Source: Pelobates cultripes
Taxonomy: Eukaryota; Chordata; Amphibia; Anura; Pelobatidae
Direction of reading: 5' to 3'
Assembly (NCBI GenBank): GCA_933207985.1
Contig: OW240921.1
Span: 108,418,236 to 108,482,235, forward strand
Length of the DNA stretch: 64,000 nucleotides
Notes under the pieces: generated by a model
Database searches by the model: none
The model's input: the letters and a program-made list of their open reading frames with translations, nothing else
Told to the model about the DNA's origin: nothing
Part shown: positions 32,625 to 60,631 of the stretch, in pieces
How positions within the stretch are numbered: position 1 is the first letter of the stretch
Layout: every line of letters begins with the position of its first letter
Translations under genes and position numbers: made by a program

Positions 32625-33669
32625 AGTGTGAGATATTCAGAATATAAACCCACGACCGGCCTGAAATGGCAGAATGGACCTTGGAATTACCCCAAAGCTT
32701 GAGCGATTCTGCTAGAACCGGAACCTAGAAGAGTTGCAAAGCATCCCACATAGTAATTTCAGACACCTTCTAAACTAATTATACTACATTATAACAGTGA
32801 ACTATGCTAGTATAAACATTGTTAATGGATTTATGTGGTGAATGCTCCTATACAATTCTCTGTAAACGTCAACCTGTGGGTCTTTTGTTCATACAAGGTG
32901 GGAGGGGTAAATATCTCATAAAAGTTGGGGAAGCATGGCATCATTACTGCAGTGTAACTGGATGCTTGCCCTCAACTAAACAGGTAATGTGGGGGAAGTT
33001 ATATTCACTTTACACTCTATCCTTGCACCAGTTTTCTATGCATGAGACTGAGGTCTTGGAAGAACAAAGCCATCAAAGAAGCAGTTAAAAGGGCAGTGAT
33101 CACAATTATTTTAACATAGTATTTGCCGGTTATATGTCACGGTGTAGAAGGGTACACCTTCGAATATATTTCAATTTTCTTTTCCTGTCCATTTGTATTT
33201 TTGTGAAGTTGATAGGGAAGAATTTGATGTATTGAGAAATGACGGAGACTGCAGTGATTAACTCTGAGGATGGTTTGTTCCCGTCTGCAAGTATGAATCA
33301 TTATTCTGCCGGCTTTCATTGCTGCAGGGTTTGACGCCAAACATAGCTAAAGTCTCAATAGCTATTACTGCCGTACCTCACCCTGCAGACTGGCAATACC
33401 AATTGAGAAAATATTTAAGAAGCATTATAAATGTTATTATGTCCAGTCCTGGAAACAATAAGGTTTTTGATGCCAAAGATTTGGGACATTTTAATTTAAC
33501 TTTTATTATTTTTTTTTGTACAGAAGTACCACACAAAGGCACAGTAGTGCAACTCTGGGGTTCACAAAAGGGACAAAACTTTGTGGTTAGAATCTGGTAT
33601 TTCTGCCAGAATTGTTCTTACATAGAGCTTTTAATGGAAGAAAAAAAGTTTATTCAATTTTGTTAAGAA

Positions 33670-33709
<40 letters not shown>

Positions 33710-34676
33710 CTTATGTTTCACACATAGCACACAGGGAAATCACGTTGGGTTAGAAGCCAATTAAGAATTCTAAATGTTCCGGAATATTATTGTGATGCAG
33801 CCTTTATTTTTTTTTTTTACATTACGGCCTCTTTAACCTTTCCTGATACATAATAAACTGTTAAACAATATGAATGTTTCTATAAAAAGCACACTATAAA
33901 GAACTTGGAAACGTAGCCACAATATTTCTAGCAAATCTTCAGGATCTCCAACCCTCACTAGTACAAGTTTTAGGATCCCTTCACGTACGCTTAGACAACT
34001 CTATTATTTATTTTGACTCATATTACTTGTTTACTCAAGATATTCATATTCAAACCCTTCCTGAAAATACTGCAATTTTATTAATGATAAGCTTTATTTG
34101 AAGCACATGAGGCTTTTACGTTATTGTCACGCCTTTGTGTTCTGGTTTTAGTCACACCTCTAATTCAGAATGTCCATGAGGACAGTACCTCTTCTCGAAT
34201 TCTCTCTCTGCTATTTTTTTTTTTTCCTCCATTTTCTTTTTTTTTGCTGCCTGCATATAAAATGGCTTCTAGTCTATGACTGGGCAATTGTCCTCTCTGC
34301 AGTGTTTACCCTTGCGCTGTCCCTGCTTCCATGATGAATGTAATAAAATCTTAATATTTATAAGTTGTTATGTGTTACAGTCATCTGACTCCGGTTTTGG
34401 TTAAACATTTACAATTGCTGTCAGCAAGGGTTTTTGGTTGAATTAGGAACATCTAAGAACTGTGGATTGCTGGACAAAATAATCGAAGTGGTTGGTGTGT
34501 ACTGGGATGTGTGGTTTCATTGTGTGACTGGATAGGTTACTGGTGATATCTAACGTGTGATATATGGAGCACTCCCTGTTAGACAGACTAGTAATCCTGT
34601 TGGCTACTTGAATAATTTGAAATCAGACAGACAGGAAAATAAATTTTTGGCTACTTTTGGTGCTACCTCAATTCAA
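32625..34676 (+). other. SCN4B 3' UTR and intergenic sequence
   Basis: Non-coding. AATAAA at 33852 and 34342 are candidate polyadenylation signals; there is a (TA)n run at 33672. No gene. Confidence 0.5.
33672..33704. repeat. (TA)n microsatellite
   Basis: About 16 TA units downstream of SCN4B. Similar runs are at 57226-57258 and 26711-26732, (CA)n at 45272-45300, and (AAT)n at 63307-63337. Confidence 0.95.
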
Positions 34677-35177
34677 TTTAAAGGACCACTATAGTGCCAG
34701 GAAAATACTCGTTTTCCTGGCACTATAGTGCCCTGAGGGTGCCCCCACCCTCAGTGACCCCCTCCCGCCCGGCTCTGGAAAGGGGAAAGGGGTAAAAACT
34801 TACCTTTTTCCAGCGCTGGGCGGAGAGCTCTCCTCTTCCGATCCTCCTCCGTTCCGCCCCGTCGGCTGAATGCGCACGCGCGGCAAGAGCTGCGCGCGCA
34901 TTCAGCCGGTCACATAGGAAAGCATTATCAATGCTTTTCTATGGACGCTGGCGTGCTCTCACTGTGAAAATCACAGTGAGAAGCACGCAAGCGCCTCTAG
35001 TGGCTGTCAATGAGACAGCCACTAGAGGCTTTGGGGGAAGGCTTAACCCATTCATAAACATAGCAGTTTCTCTGAAACTGCTATGTTTATTAAAAAATGG
35101 GTTAACCCTAGCTGGACTAGGCACCCAGACCACTTCATTAAGCTGAAGTGGTCTGGGTGCCTAGAGTGGTCCTTTAA
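34677..35177. mobile_element. T2/Kolobok-like MITE, second subfamily, intact
   Basis: It runs from TTAAAGGACCACTATAGTGC to GAGTGGTCCTTTAA. Inner features are a TGCCAGGAAAA...TTTTCCTGGCA hairpin, GC-rich CAGCGCTGG, GCGCGCATTCAGCC, an AGCAGTTTCTC-GAAACTGCT hairpin and the GACCACTTCA hairpin. It lies between the SCN4B and TMPRSS4 3' ends. Confidence 0.82.
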
Positions 35178-36301
35178 CGGGATGGCTGGTTTATGCTCAA
35201 CTACACGTTAAGGAAACTGAAATGGTAAATACAGGCTTTTTATATAAAAGTTTCCACTTACTATTTTTTAGGTTATATATATTTAGAAGGAGGACATTTT
35301 ATTTTTTTAATTCCCAGCTGTGAATTTCTATATTCTCGTTTTTCATCTATTATACAATTTTTTTTATTTATTTATTTATTTTTTTAAATAATCACCCCCT
35401 CCACATTTGTTAACTAGAAGGGCTAAAGAGAATATAAAAAAATCCTGAAAGAGTTGCTTCACCTTTAGGCTTCAACTCGGGTTTTACAATTCAGAGTTTA
35501 CTGAAAGATTCCTGTGTGTTGCTGTTGAGATTATTTTGTTCATGCAAACCATTCTAGTAACAACTTTACAATTCACTTTTATATTAAAAAAAAACCACGC
35601 AGGCAAGTGATTTTTGGTTCAAAATAGTCAAAACTTAAAAGCAGAATAACAAAAAAAAAACAAAAAAAAAGTCACACACTTCAATGTAACATTTAATCAT
35701 AAAAAAACACATATATTTACAAAATTTCACCTAAAAATACACCTATGTACATGCATGTAATTAGGAACACATTAGAACAGTGCATGGGGTTTGTGATGTA
35801 CTTTAAGAACCCGAGCATTGTCTAGATATTTCTATTCAGAACCAGAACGGAGTGTTCAATCCGAATTTAATAAATAAAGAAGGTTTGATGAAGTGTGGGT
35901 GTTTAGGTTATAAACCAGATTCGATGAATGGGTAGTTCTAGAATCGTAGAGCGTGTTCTACATTTACTTGCTTTTAAAAATGCTCAGTTTTCCTCCATTA
36001 TATATACACATAAATATAATAAAATTTGGCCCAAATCATCGGCCCAGTGTATATGTAACAAACATGCCTCTGCAGTGCGTGTCAAATAGACCAGGAAGAA
36101 ATCCGCTAAATCTGGCATTAAGGAGATCACCGGTGAAGGTCCATTAATGTTCTGTAACGCACAGTCCCTTGGCATACCACTGTCCTGCAGAGAACAAGAT
36201 CAGGAGGTAGCTTCACTGCAAATTGCATAAGATTATGTTCCTCTGATCCAGAAAGGCTTTTAGAAAGCCTAAAAAGATAATTAAAGTCGATTCTGGAAGG
36301 T
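35178..36301 (-). other. TMPRSS4 3' UTR and intergenic sequence
   Basis: AT-rich and non-coding apart from possible alternative terminal sequence near 35984-36184. On the - strand AATAAA occurs repeatedly in 35363-35380; whether it is used is unknown. Confidence 0.4.
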
Positions 36302-51509
<15,208 letters not shown>

Positions 51510-52875
51510 CTGCAGAAACAGAAAAAGAGAAGGTCCTTGGATACATCCATATGTTTTGAAGCTAACAAACTGAACATAATTATGGTTTCCCAATTTATAA
51601 AAAGAATAAATAAAAAAAAAATAAACCCAGCAAAAAAAAAAAAAAGACAAATGTTACAGTTATAAGATAAGCCTTGATGTACATAAGAGGTGATTCCATA
51701 CATTTATCCCCATTTCCCCATCGTACATCGATACACAGAACACAGGCGAGGTAAGTGGGGGTCTCATTCTATTAGTGCCATGTAAGTGAAGTGATTTTCA
51801 GTACATTTTGGGCAGAGGATGACAAAGTTATAGCACCTTTGTGAGTGTATTAAATGTATCCAGTATTGGCATTAGTCAGTACAAATGTTGATATTCTAAA
51901 AAACGGTGACACTCTTTAAGCAATAAGTACCATTTATTTGTTCGGATTATTTGCAAGAGGCTTTAATTTTCTATATTCCACATATAGAATGGCCAGAAAC
52001 ACAAAAGATTGAAAAAGTTAATTTAATTTTTATGTAGTGATTTTCTCCTGAAGGAGTCTCAATAGTACTTTCTCATCCAAGCAAATCAATAGACGAAGAG
52101 GTTCCAGATATTAGGTCTGCACGTCCATTGTAACGTTCAGTTCTCTAAAGCATTAGGCCTGGAATAATGGTCTGATTAGACAGGCCTTTCAGTTATAAGA
52201 AAGCCAATTATGACATTGATTTAATATTTTAGGATACTTTTTTTTTAAATTAATAATTTAAAATTGTATCCAAAATTATTAAATCATTTGAAAAGCTAAT
52301 CCCAATTTTTATTTTTTTAATTTTTTTTTCATTGCGACCTTTTAGAGAATACATTTTACAGATTATTCTGAAAAAACAAAATAAATAAAACCACACACAC
52401 ACACCATTTCATATTCACTATTAAAAGCTATAATTGCTGGGGTGAGATTTTACTGATGATTTATGCTGCTTTTGTAGAAAATAATTTTGTATAAAATAAT
52501 ATAGTATTGAAATTGACTCAATATATGTTTACCATTTTCTTCTAAGAACACAATTAATCAGAACAGAGAATGTATCCAGATGTCAGCTGTGAGTATTAAA
52601 ATGTCTCAGGGGAACTTGTACCAAGTCTAGGAAGGAGAGATTTGTTAAACCAAGGTTGCCAAGAAACAATGTATACAAATCGCAGTATCTCCTGTGTGCA
52701 GGAGAAATATCATTTTGAAGAGCATCATTTAGGCGTTGCCCTGTTCGAGATAGAAGCCAGAAATGCACCCATCTTGAAGGAATGAGGACCTTGATCACTT
52801 ACCTGCAGATTCGTAAACAGAAAGGACTTTTTTTATACAGCAGAAGCAACGGTACTATTCACCAACAAGACAGGT
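51510..52875. other. TMPRSS4 5' intron or flank
   Basis: AT-rich and non-coding. A consensus donor on the - strand (CTGCAG followed by GTAAGT, at about 52803/52802) could end an upstream exon, but no ATG lies in the 70 bases before it. Confidence 0.4.
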
Positions 52876-52891
52876 AGGTGTGCAATACAAT

Positions 52892-53486
52892 ATACAAACA
52901 CAAAGTTACAGAAAAAAAAAAAAAAACTCTACTGAAAAATATGTAATAAGTGTGTGGTTTAGAAGGTACAGGGTGCTCTTAAAGGAAGAGAATCTGTTCC
53001 CATAACAGATATATACATGTAATAAAAAAAAAATAAGAAATGATCCCAAGGCACACCATGGTTTTGCACATAAAAAGGAGTATTTATTCATGCATAGAAA
53101 ATACAATAAGACATCACTATAGCAGAGAGAAAGTGCATAATATATAGTACCAAAACCACAATGTAAGTAAAGTGGTAAATGCAAAAACCCATTAAAAAGG
53201 TATACTGACCAAGAGCAGGAGAAATGGAACCTCAGAGGAAGGCTTCACAGCCGAAACGTTGGGGGGTTTCATTTCTCCTGCTCTTGGTCAGTATACCTTT
53301 TATAATGGGTTTTTGCATTTAGCACTTTACTTACATTGTGGTTTTGGTACTATATACTGGTTTAGCACTATACTATGCACTTTCTCTCTGCTATAATGAG
53401 GTCTTATTGTATTTTCTATGCATGAATAAATACTCTTTATGTGCAAAACCGTGGTGTGCCTTTGGATCGTTTCTTATTTTTTTATT
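52892..53486. mobile_element. Palindromic element, 0.6 kb, with perfect 16-bp flanking direct repeats
   Basis: Arms of about 200 bp (about 53010-53215 and 53260-53480) are inverted copies around a loop containing GAAGGCTTCACAGCCGAAACG. Flanks AGGTGTGCAATACAAT at 52876-52891 and 53487-53502 are identical. An A-run at 52912-52926 lies near the left end. It has the same layout as 22824-24222 with unrelated arm sequence. Confidence 0.8.
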
Positions 53487-54647
53487 AGGTGTGCAATACA
53501 ATGTCAGATAAATGGTCTGAATCCTAAAGGCATAACATTGTTATGAAGTGCAAAGCATAAAGTTAAGGCCACTAGTGAATGACATAAGTTGACATGATGG
53601 ATAAAACCCTGGGATGTGACATTTAGGGTCCCTGGAAATTACCCACTAACCAATTCCGATCTATCATCATGGTATCAAACCTGTATCTAGCTGAACTAAT
53701 GAATGAAGAATTGTAAGAAGGTTTAAGTTGGAAGGATGAGTGGCTTCTTAAGAGGGCTGGAAGTCCCTATATAGAGGTTGATTACTCGACTGTGCGATTT
53801 CATGTGAAGGGCTTCTTCAGAAACAAAAAGAAGCCCTGGATGCATCTCTTTTTGGTTGCATATTAGCCCTGGATGTATCTCTCTGGTTGCATTTTTATCC
53901 ATTGCTGCAACATCTCTGAACACACAAAGTTTGTGTCAAGATGCAGTTTAGATAACCTGCATTTAAAGAAATATTGATGCCAATATTTAAAAACGATTAA
54001 ATATTGTTTTGAAGAACTCAACATAATCTAGAATAAAAATGGCCAGATGTCAGTCACCTTAAGGACAACACCTCACACGATCCTTTGCTTGCTGAAAGTT
54101 TTTCTGTAATAGTTGGGGATTACATTTTTGGCCATTCAGAGAGAACACATAGTTGTGTTTTAGATTTGGGTCTTGCTCAGTATCCACAGACAATGCATTT
54201 AAAAACAGTTTACAAGATCTGCAGATCTTATCTGTTTCCTTTGCCAGCCCTCCCCTTCTAACCCCGCCCAGACTTTCTGTGGCTGTCCAATCACAGACTT
54301 CCTAATGCAGTTCAATGAGAAGTATTTGCTAGGCATGTGCATTGAGCAGTTGCTGCCTCTTGAGTTTAGCTAGGGACAGTGACGTACATACTGGCATCGC
54401 AGGGGGTCACAGCGGCGACTGGGCCCAGCCCACCAGGGGGTCCGGCCATCCTGCGACCCGGTATGCACGCCAGGGTCATATTCCGGTTCCGTCATCAGTA
54501 CGCGGCGTGCAAGGGAGCTGGGCAGAGAGCACTCAGGGGAGAGTTCGCCCTCGCAAGCCTGCCAGCCAGCCAACCCGGTGACCGGCCGCCCAGTAACACC
54601 ACTGGACCCCAGTAGGGAGGCTGGGGGATTAAATAAAAATAAAATAA

Positions 54648-54870
54648 AATACATGTGTGTGTGTTAGAGTGTATGTGTTAGTGTTAGAGTGTGTGTTAGT
54701 TTCTGTGTCAGTGTGTGTGTTAGTTTGTGTGTTACTGTGCATCTGTTAGTGAGTCTGTTTGGTGTCTGTTAGGGAGTGTGTGTTTTGTAAGTGAGTGTGT
54801 ATATGTGTATGTATGTCTGTCACTGAGTCTGTCAGTAAATGTGCGTCTGTTAGCTAGTGTGTATCTTCAG
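54648..54870. repeat. GT-rich tandem run
   Basis: TGTGTGTTAGAGTGTATGTG and GTCTGTTAGTGAGTCTGTT-like units. Confidence 0.8.
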
Positions 54871-54874
54871 CACT

Positions 54875-55204
54875 TACCTTTCTCCAGCGCCGGACTCCGC
54901 CCCGAATGTGCATGCACGGGAAGAGCTGCGCGCGCTTTCAAACCGCCCATAGGAAAGCATTACTCAATGCTTTCCTATGGACATTCAGCGTCTTCTCACC
55001 GTGATTTTCACAGTGAGAATCGCGGAAGCTCCTCTAGCGGCTGTCAATGAGACAGCCACTAGAGGCTGGATTAACCCTCAGTGAAACATAGCAGTTTCTC
55101 TGAAACTGCTATGTTTTCAGCTGCAGGGTTAAAACTAGAGGGGCCTGGCACCCAGACCACTTCATTGAGCTGATGTGATCTGGGTGTCTGTAGTGGTACT
55201 TTAA
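54875..55204. mobile_element. T2-like MITE segment, left end missing
   Basis: CTTACCTTTCTCCAGCGCCG, GAAGAGCTGCGCGCGC, GAGACAGCCACTAGAGG and GTAGTGGTACTTTAA follow the right 370 bp of 34677-35177. The left end is replaced by the GT-rich run. Confidence 0.7.
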
Positions 55205-55348
55205 GTGTATGTGTATTTGCATGCACTGGCGTAGATATGCAGCCCTGTGACCAGGTGACGGCCCTGGCCCGCGCAGAGTAAGTGCAGGGGGGGGAGGGCA
55301 CGGATCAGTTTTCGCACCGGGGCCCCATGGGTTGTGTGTACGCCACTG

Positions 55349-57220
55349 GCTAGGGATACCAAAGCGACCATATGTTTCCAGGACACATATCATTTATCTA
55401 AATTGATATGTAACAGGGAAAGTGCTGCCCTGCCTTATGTAGAAGTCAAATGCTGCAGGTAGTAAATCAGGAGATAAGTCCATCAAGAATCTTGCAGCAT
55501 ATACAATATCCATTATAGAAGGCAGCTCTTCACACAATTCACTAAGCAAGCTCAAGAGCTTTAGCAGTTTGTAGTGCCCTTTTAAAATTGGGTATCCTGC
55601 CAACACAGGCATCATGGTGATTTTTTTAATAGTGTGACAAGTTTGTAAAGGGTTATAGTTCTGATAAACACTGAATGTTGTCCATTATGGCTGCCATGCA
55701 CCCTCCTCTCCAACTTATTAGGAACAATTGAACGATATGCCATGCACAGTATGAACGTTTCTCCTGGTACTATTGTGTTGGTGCTAGTAGGCTGCAGACA
55801 CCAACCCCTACTTCGGAGTCAACCATTTACCATTTAGACCTCACAGGTTCCATTTCTACATTAAGACATTCAATATTTGAACGGTTCTGATGGTCTGGCA
55901 AGCTCAGCATATCAATATACTCATTCTCGCTCTCATTTGAAGTCTCTTATTTTGGGCCCAAAAATGGAGGTGATTAAGACTTTTTTCTCTCCAATTTAGC
56001 CATTTTGGCTTAAATTGAGAAACTCACTTTGAATTTACCACAATTGACACTTTCATAAATAAACCGATGCAAAAGTGATTGAGTTATTTCCTTTACGTGA
56101 CATGAACTCCCGGCCTTTTCCTCATTGCACATATTACATACTAACAATGTCCTCTTAACTCGATTTTGACATTTTCCCTCTCGATTCCCCTTTCATTGTC
56201 ACACCAGCCTCCCATTTGCTTTTTATAGTTTAGGTCTCTTCATTGCCCAACCTTTCCTATTCTCTCGAAATGTGGTTAGACACGCTACAGACCACGGGTG
56301 TGTCCAAATAGCTAGGCTTGGTATCAAAGCATTGCCTCTATCAGACAAACAGGACACCAGGATCACAAAAGAAATATACAGACAGGTAGCAAACATTCAG
56401 ATTCAAAGAAAGTCCTCTTAGAATCAGACACTAAGGGTCTGATTCTGATACAATAAATTAAAAAAACAGAACTGCAAAATGATTGATCTAATTGTATTCA
56501 CGCAAGATCCAGCACACTCACTAAACATCAACTTCAAAGCTCACCAACCTATATACGTGATAGGAAACAGTGAGGGATAAATCTCACTTAAAACAACAAA
56601 GTAGATCAGTCCAGATAATGAAAAATTAAGAAGGTTAAAAAGTCATATAAAAGTCTCAATAATACGTTGGATAGGGTAGGGGTACAGTCCTCAGGAGTTG
56701 ATCCGTCCATGTGGAGACAAAAAGAGGGAGAATACGACAAACAGACGATAGCGTAATATTGTAAAATCCAATGGTAAAATAGATAAAAGGAAGGTAATAC
56801 ACTCACATTTGTGAGAGCTTTAACCAGCTCTGGGGTGAAGGGCGTGTAGCGGTATAATCCCCGCTAAAAGATATACTGGAGAGGTACGTCCGTCACTCCG
56901 GCCTGGTAGAATCAGTGCTCCAAAATAAAAAAGACAGCAATAGTGCTCTCAGTATATAAGGACAGAGAAATAAAATATACTCACAAGTGTAGAGCAGGAG
57001 GTACTGCTCTATCAATACAGCGTTGGTGGAATGATCCCCACCTAGGATTTCTTGAGTCAGGATACAAAAAAGTGCCAGGAAGAAAAATAATAAAAAGTGC
57101 ATATAAAATCCAATAAAATGAAAATTGGTCCTATAAAAGGGTAACCAAAAAGACTTTTATTGTTTAAAATACACAATTTAAAACCATTAACGCATTTCAC
57201 CTTTAAGGCTTTTTCAAAAT

Positions 57221-57264
<44 letters not shown>

Positions 57265-58454
57265 CTTTTTTTTTTTTTTTAAAGACATCTGTCAGACGCA
57301 AACAATTAATTTTGGCGTGGTAGATCATTCCTGTTTTTTCCACAATTTGCACCGTTCGCAAAGCTTGAGAAACCTTGCTGATCTACTGCAGCCCATTCTT
57401 ATTGATGGATTATAGTGAGCACCTATGCCGGTTTCTTTACACATAATTAAATTTACTCTGATCATTATTAATCACCATTTATGTAGCGCCAACAGATTCC
57501 GTAGCGTTTTACAATATTAATACATAGCTTAAGTCTGCTGCAACTACAATAAATTAAAAACATAACTGAAAAATTTGGGGAAAGCACTGCTTAACAAAGA
57601 CAACTAAATAAAAAGGTGTACATATTTCTTCAACACTGGTATAGTTAAAGCTTGGCTATTTTAACCTTGATATTAAAATTTGGTTCTAGCGTTTAGTACA
57701 CAAATGAAATCTGCATATTGCCTGGGCATCTGGGTGACAAAATACTCAATAATATAGCATATGACGTTAAAGGGGGATTAGTGTAATTATAGCTCATTAG
57801 AATAACCAGGACACACCTTTTTCTGACTGTGATGAACATTTTTGTTCAACAAAAAGACTGCTAACAATAAGCCTGGATTAGTTACGGAGTTCTGAGCTGC
57901 CTAAGTCACGTGTCAGGGGTGCAGCTTGCCCCCTGCATAAAAGTGCAAATATCTCTGTATGTACATTGTTTCAAGCAGAAACGCTGAACAAACAGATTCC
58001 TCCCACCATGACCACTTCTAAAAGCAATGGTTGCAGTAACCCTTAAATCAAAGCATTTCATTCAGTCATTTAAAGGCAAAACATGACGTTTAATGATGGA
58101 AAACACCTCTATTCAGTGTTTTTAATGTCACATAACACACTACTGTTTTAACTAGGAAATTCATATTCTGAGATCAGAACAGCTATTAGCAGAGTGAATT
58201 CCTTAGGGTTAAAGAGAAGGATAGAAGTTATTTCCTAAATTCCCCTGTGCAGAAGGCTGACTGGTAGCGGTCTCTAAGACTCTAAACAAACAAACTCTAA
58301 AAAAGTTAGGGGTTTATTCACTAAACAAAATTGTAGCAAATTAAAATTTGAGTTGCAAAACCCAGACGAAAATAGCCTAGCTGTGACAAGTTTGAAATGT
58401 TGTCCTAAAATTGAGTAAGTCAGTATTTAATGAACAAATCCCACAGCCTTATGG
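55349..58454. other. Non-coding, no gene recognised
   Basis: It includes single-arm frog repeats with a GCATTTCACCTTTAAGGC core near 57190, a (TA)n run at 57226-57258, and the 57460 repeat. No conserved frame. Confidence 0.5.
57460..57520 (+). repeat. GCGCTTTACA-type repeat, short copy
   Basis: TTATTAATCACCATTTATGT, AGCGCCAACAGATTCCGTAG and CGTTTTACAATATT: the core of the same family. Confidence 0.6.
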
Positions 58455-58914
58455 TTAAAGGGACACTCCAGGCACCCAGACCACTTCTGCCCATTGGAGT
58501 GGTCTGGGTGCTAACTCCCACCACCCTTAACTCTGCAAGTGTAATTATTGGAGTTTTTATAAACTGCAATAATTACCTTGCAGTGTGAAGTCCTCCTCTA
58601 GTGGCTGTCTATCAGACAGCCATTAGAGAGACTTCCGGGTTCTTTGAACACAAAAACTGCTTTAAAACGATGCTGGACATCCTCACGCTATGCATGAGGA
58701 CCCCCAGCATCACAATAGGAAAGCATTGCCGCGCATGCGCATTAAGTCTCCCCCGCCGATGTCAGCGTGGTCGGAGCCTGACCCAGCGCCAAGGGACATC
58801 GGCGCTGGATTTAGGCAAGTCACTGAAGGGGTTTTAACCCCATCATCAACATGGTACAGGGGATGGGAGGGAGGGAGGGGTGCTTGTTTTCCTGGCACTG
58901 GAGAGTTATTTTAA
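58455..58914. mobile_element. T2/Kolobok-like MITE, second subfamily
   Basis: It runs from TTAAAGGGACACTCCAGGCA to GGCACTGGAGAGTTATTTTAA; TTAA at both ends. It contains the GACCACTTC hairpin and GTGGCTGTCTATCAGACAGC. In the same relative orientation as 48331. Confidence 0.78.
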
Positions 58915-59189
58915 TACTGCCAGGTATACCATTCTGAATACATTGATTTCAGTGACACTATGTATATACAAACACACAGGGGAGGAATAATACACACACA
59001 CACGGGACAGTTATACAACAATGTAATGAATATAATGTACGTACTGAAAATACATTAAGTGCATTATAAAATTTACTTATTAGAGACACAGTGGATTTGG
59101 GTGATAAACAAAAACAGGTCTCATAAATAAATGTGGGATGTAAGAAGCAAGCTAAATTGTACATATCAGGGGTAAAAAAGAAATCATCT

Positions 59190-59706
59190 TTAAAAGGAAC
59201 ACTATAGGGTCAGGAACAATAATATGTATTCCTGACCCTACTGTTGAAACCACCATTTAGGCGACTTGCCTGCCCCCCCTCCCCCGCTCTTCCCCTCCTC
59301 CCCCCCTCTTCCCCCTCCGCCTTAGTGCCCTCAGAAAGTATAAAAAAAAAGTTACCTTATTGCTGGCCTCAACCCAATCTGCCTCTTTAGCCAACATCAT
59401 CAGGATTGATTATATCAGCTAATCCAATGATTTCCCCCAGGGAAAGCATTGGATTGGCTTAGATTGTCAATGATGCAGGGTGGGGGAAGGGCCAAACACC
59501 ACCCTGGCCAATCAGCCTCTCCTCATAGAGATGCATTGAATCCATCTGAGGAGTGGCCACTAGAGGTGTCCCTAGGCTTTAATGTAAACACTGACTTTTC
59601 TTTGAAAAGACAGTGTTTGCATGAAAATGCCTGTAGGGAATGATGCAACTCACTAGAACAAATACAATAAGCTGTAGTTGTTCTGGTGACTTTAGTGTCC
59701 CTTTAA
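59190..59706. mobile_element. T2/Kolobok-like MITE, third variant
   Basis: It runs from TTAAAAGGAACACTATAGGG to GACTTTAGTGTCCCTTTAA; TTAA at both ends. An inner GGGTCAGGAA/TTCCTGACCC hairpin is at the left. Confidence 0.78.
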
Positions 59707-60284
59707 TGAAGAGAGAAAAAGGCTAAACATATGGCATTGAAACAAGTAATGAATAATGCAGATGTTTACTTAAACAAAACATAATGGTTAGAGTACCAAG
59801 TATAAAATATATATATATTTTGATAACACCACCAGAGGGAGAAAAAAAAAAAAAATCAATAACCTATTAGTAAATAAGAAATAATATAGTGATACACAAA
59901 AGCCACTTCTTCTGTGCAAAAAACAGGTGACTGAATGATAAAAAACAAAATAATAATTTTTTTTTTTTTTTAACAAAGCATAACAAGTATACACACATTT
60001 ATGAAACAAATAACTAAAAACATTAAATATCAGATATACAGTTCATAGAATGATTGTGGTACACAAGATGACCAGCCAAAGCAGTAAGCACTAAACAAAC
60101 AGTGCCAGAACTAAGAAACTAACAGTTAAATAATAACGGGCCGATATCTTACCGTCCCATGTAAGTAGATCACTCCATCTTAAGGATCTCGAGGTCTGTC
60201 TGACATATTGTAGCATAGAGGAAGGTAAGGAGATAGACCACAAACAAAGTGTTGCATGGGATCATTTGGGTCGCAGAATGCCTT

Positions 60285-60364
60285 TTAACCCCTTAAGAAC
60301 ACAGCTTCTGAAATAAAAAGGAATCATGATGGAATATTTCCGTCATGTGTCCTTAAGGGGTTAA
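60285..60364. mobile_element. 80-bp palindromic MITE, copy 2 (opposite orientation)
   Basis: TTAACCCCTTAAGAACACAG, then CTTCTGAAATAAAAAGGAAT, and TCATGTGTCCTTAAGGGG TTAA: the reverse complement of copy 1 with about 80% identity by eye. Confidence 0.75.
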
Positions 60365-60631
60365 GGATAGTATTAGATACACAATAGTCAACTCCATGTT
60401 TAATGTAACGACATGTATTCCATTTAGAAGCCCCACATTTAAATGTACCATGTTTAGGCTACATTCCCTGAAGCCTTTTAATATTTAAGTGTTCTTGCAT
60501 AGCAAGACCACTTAATGTTATCTCACATATATATTATTGTATAAAATATCCAGAATACATCCATATTGGATGTTAAACTTCGTCCCAAATACTGGTCCCA
60601 TATTATCAGGTGTTAGGTTCTTGCCTGCTAT

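Larger units (their letters stand above)
54377..55348. mobile_element. Composite hAT-like element, 972 bp, perfect 8-bp target duplication
   Basis: Left CAGTGACGTACATAC and right TGTGTACGCCACTG are inverted. Flanks GCTAGGGA at 54369-54376 and 55349-55356 are identical. The interior is a GC-rich left part, a GT-rich tandem run (54648-54870), and a T2-like segment (54875-55204). Confidence 0.85.

Noticed and set aside
35984..36175. - strand frame of 63 codons that could extend TMPRSS4 as an alternative last exon
   Set aside because: The acceptor near 36184 is good and in phase, but the resulting tail has no family resemblance. The shorter end at 36302 fits the known family length.
52583..52798. 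- strand open frame of 71 codons as a TMPRSS4 first exon
   Set aside because: It starts inside what would be the intron after the donor at 52802 and has no phase-0 donor of its own.
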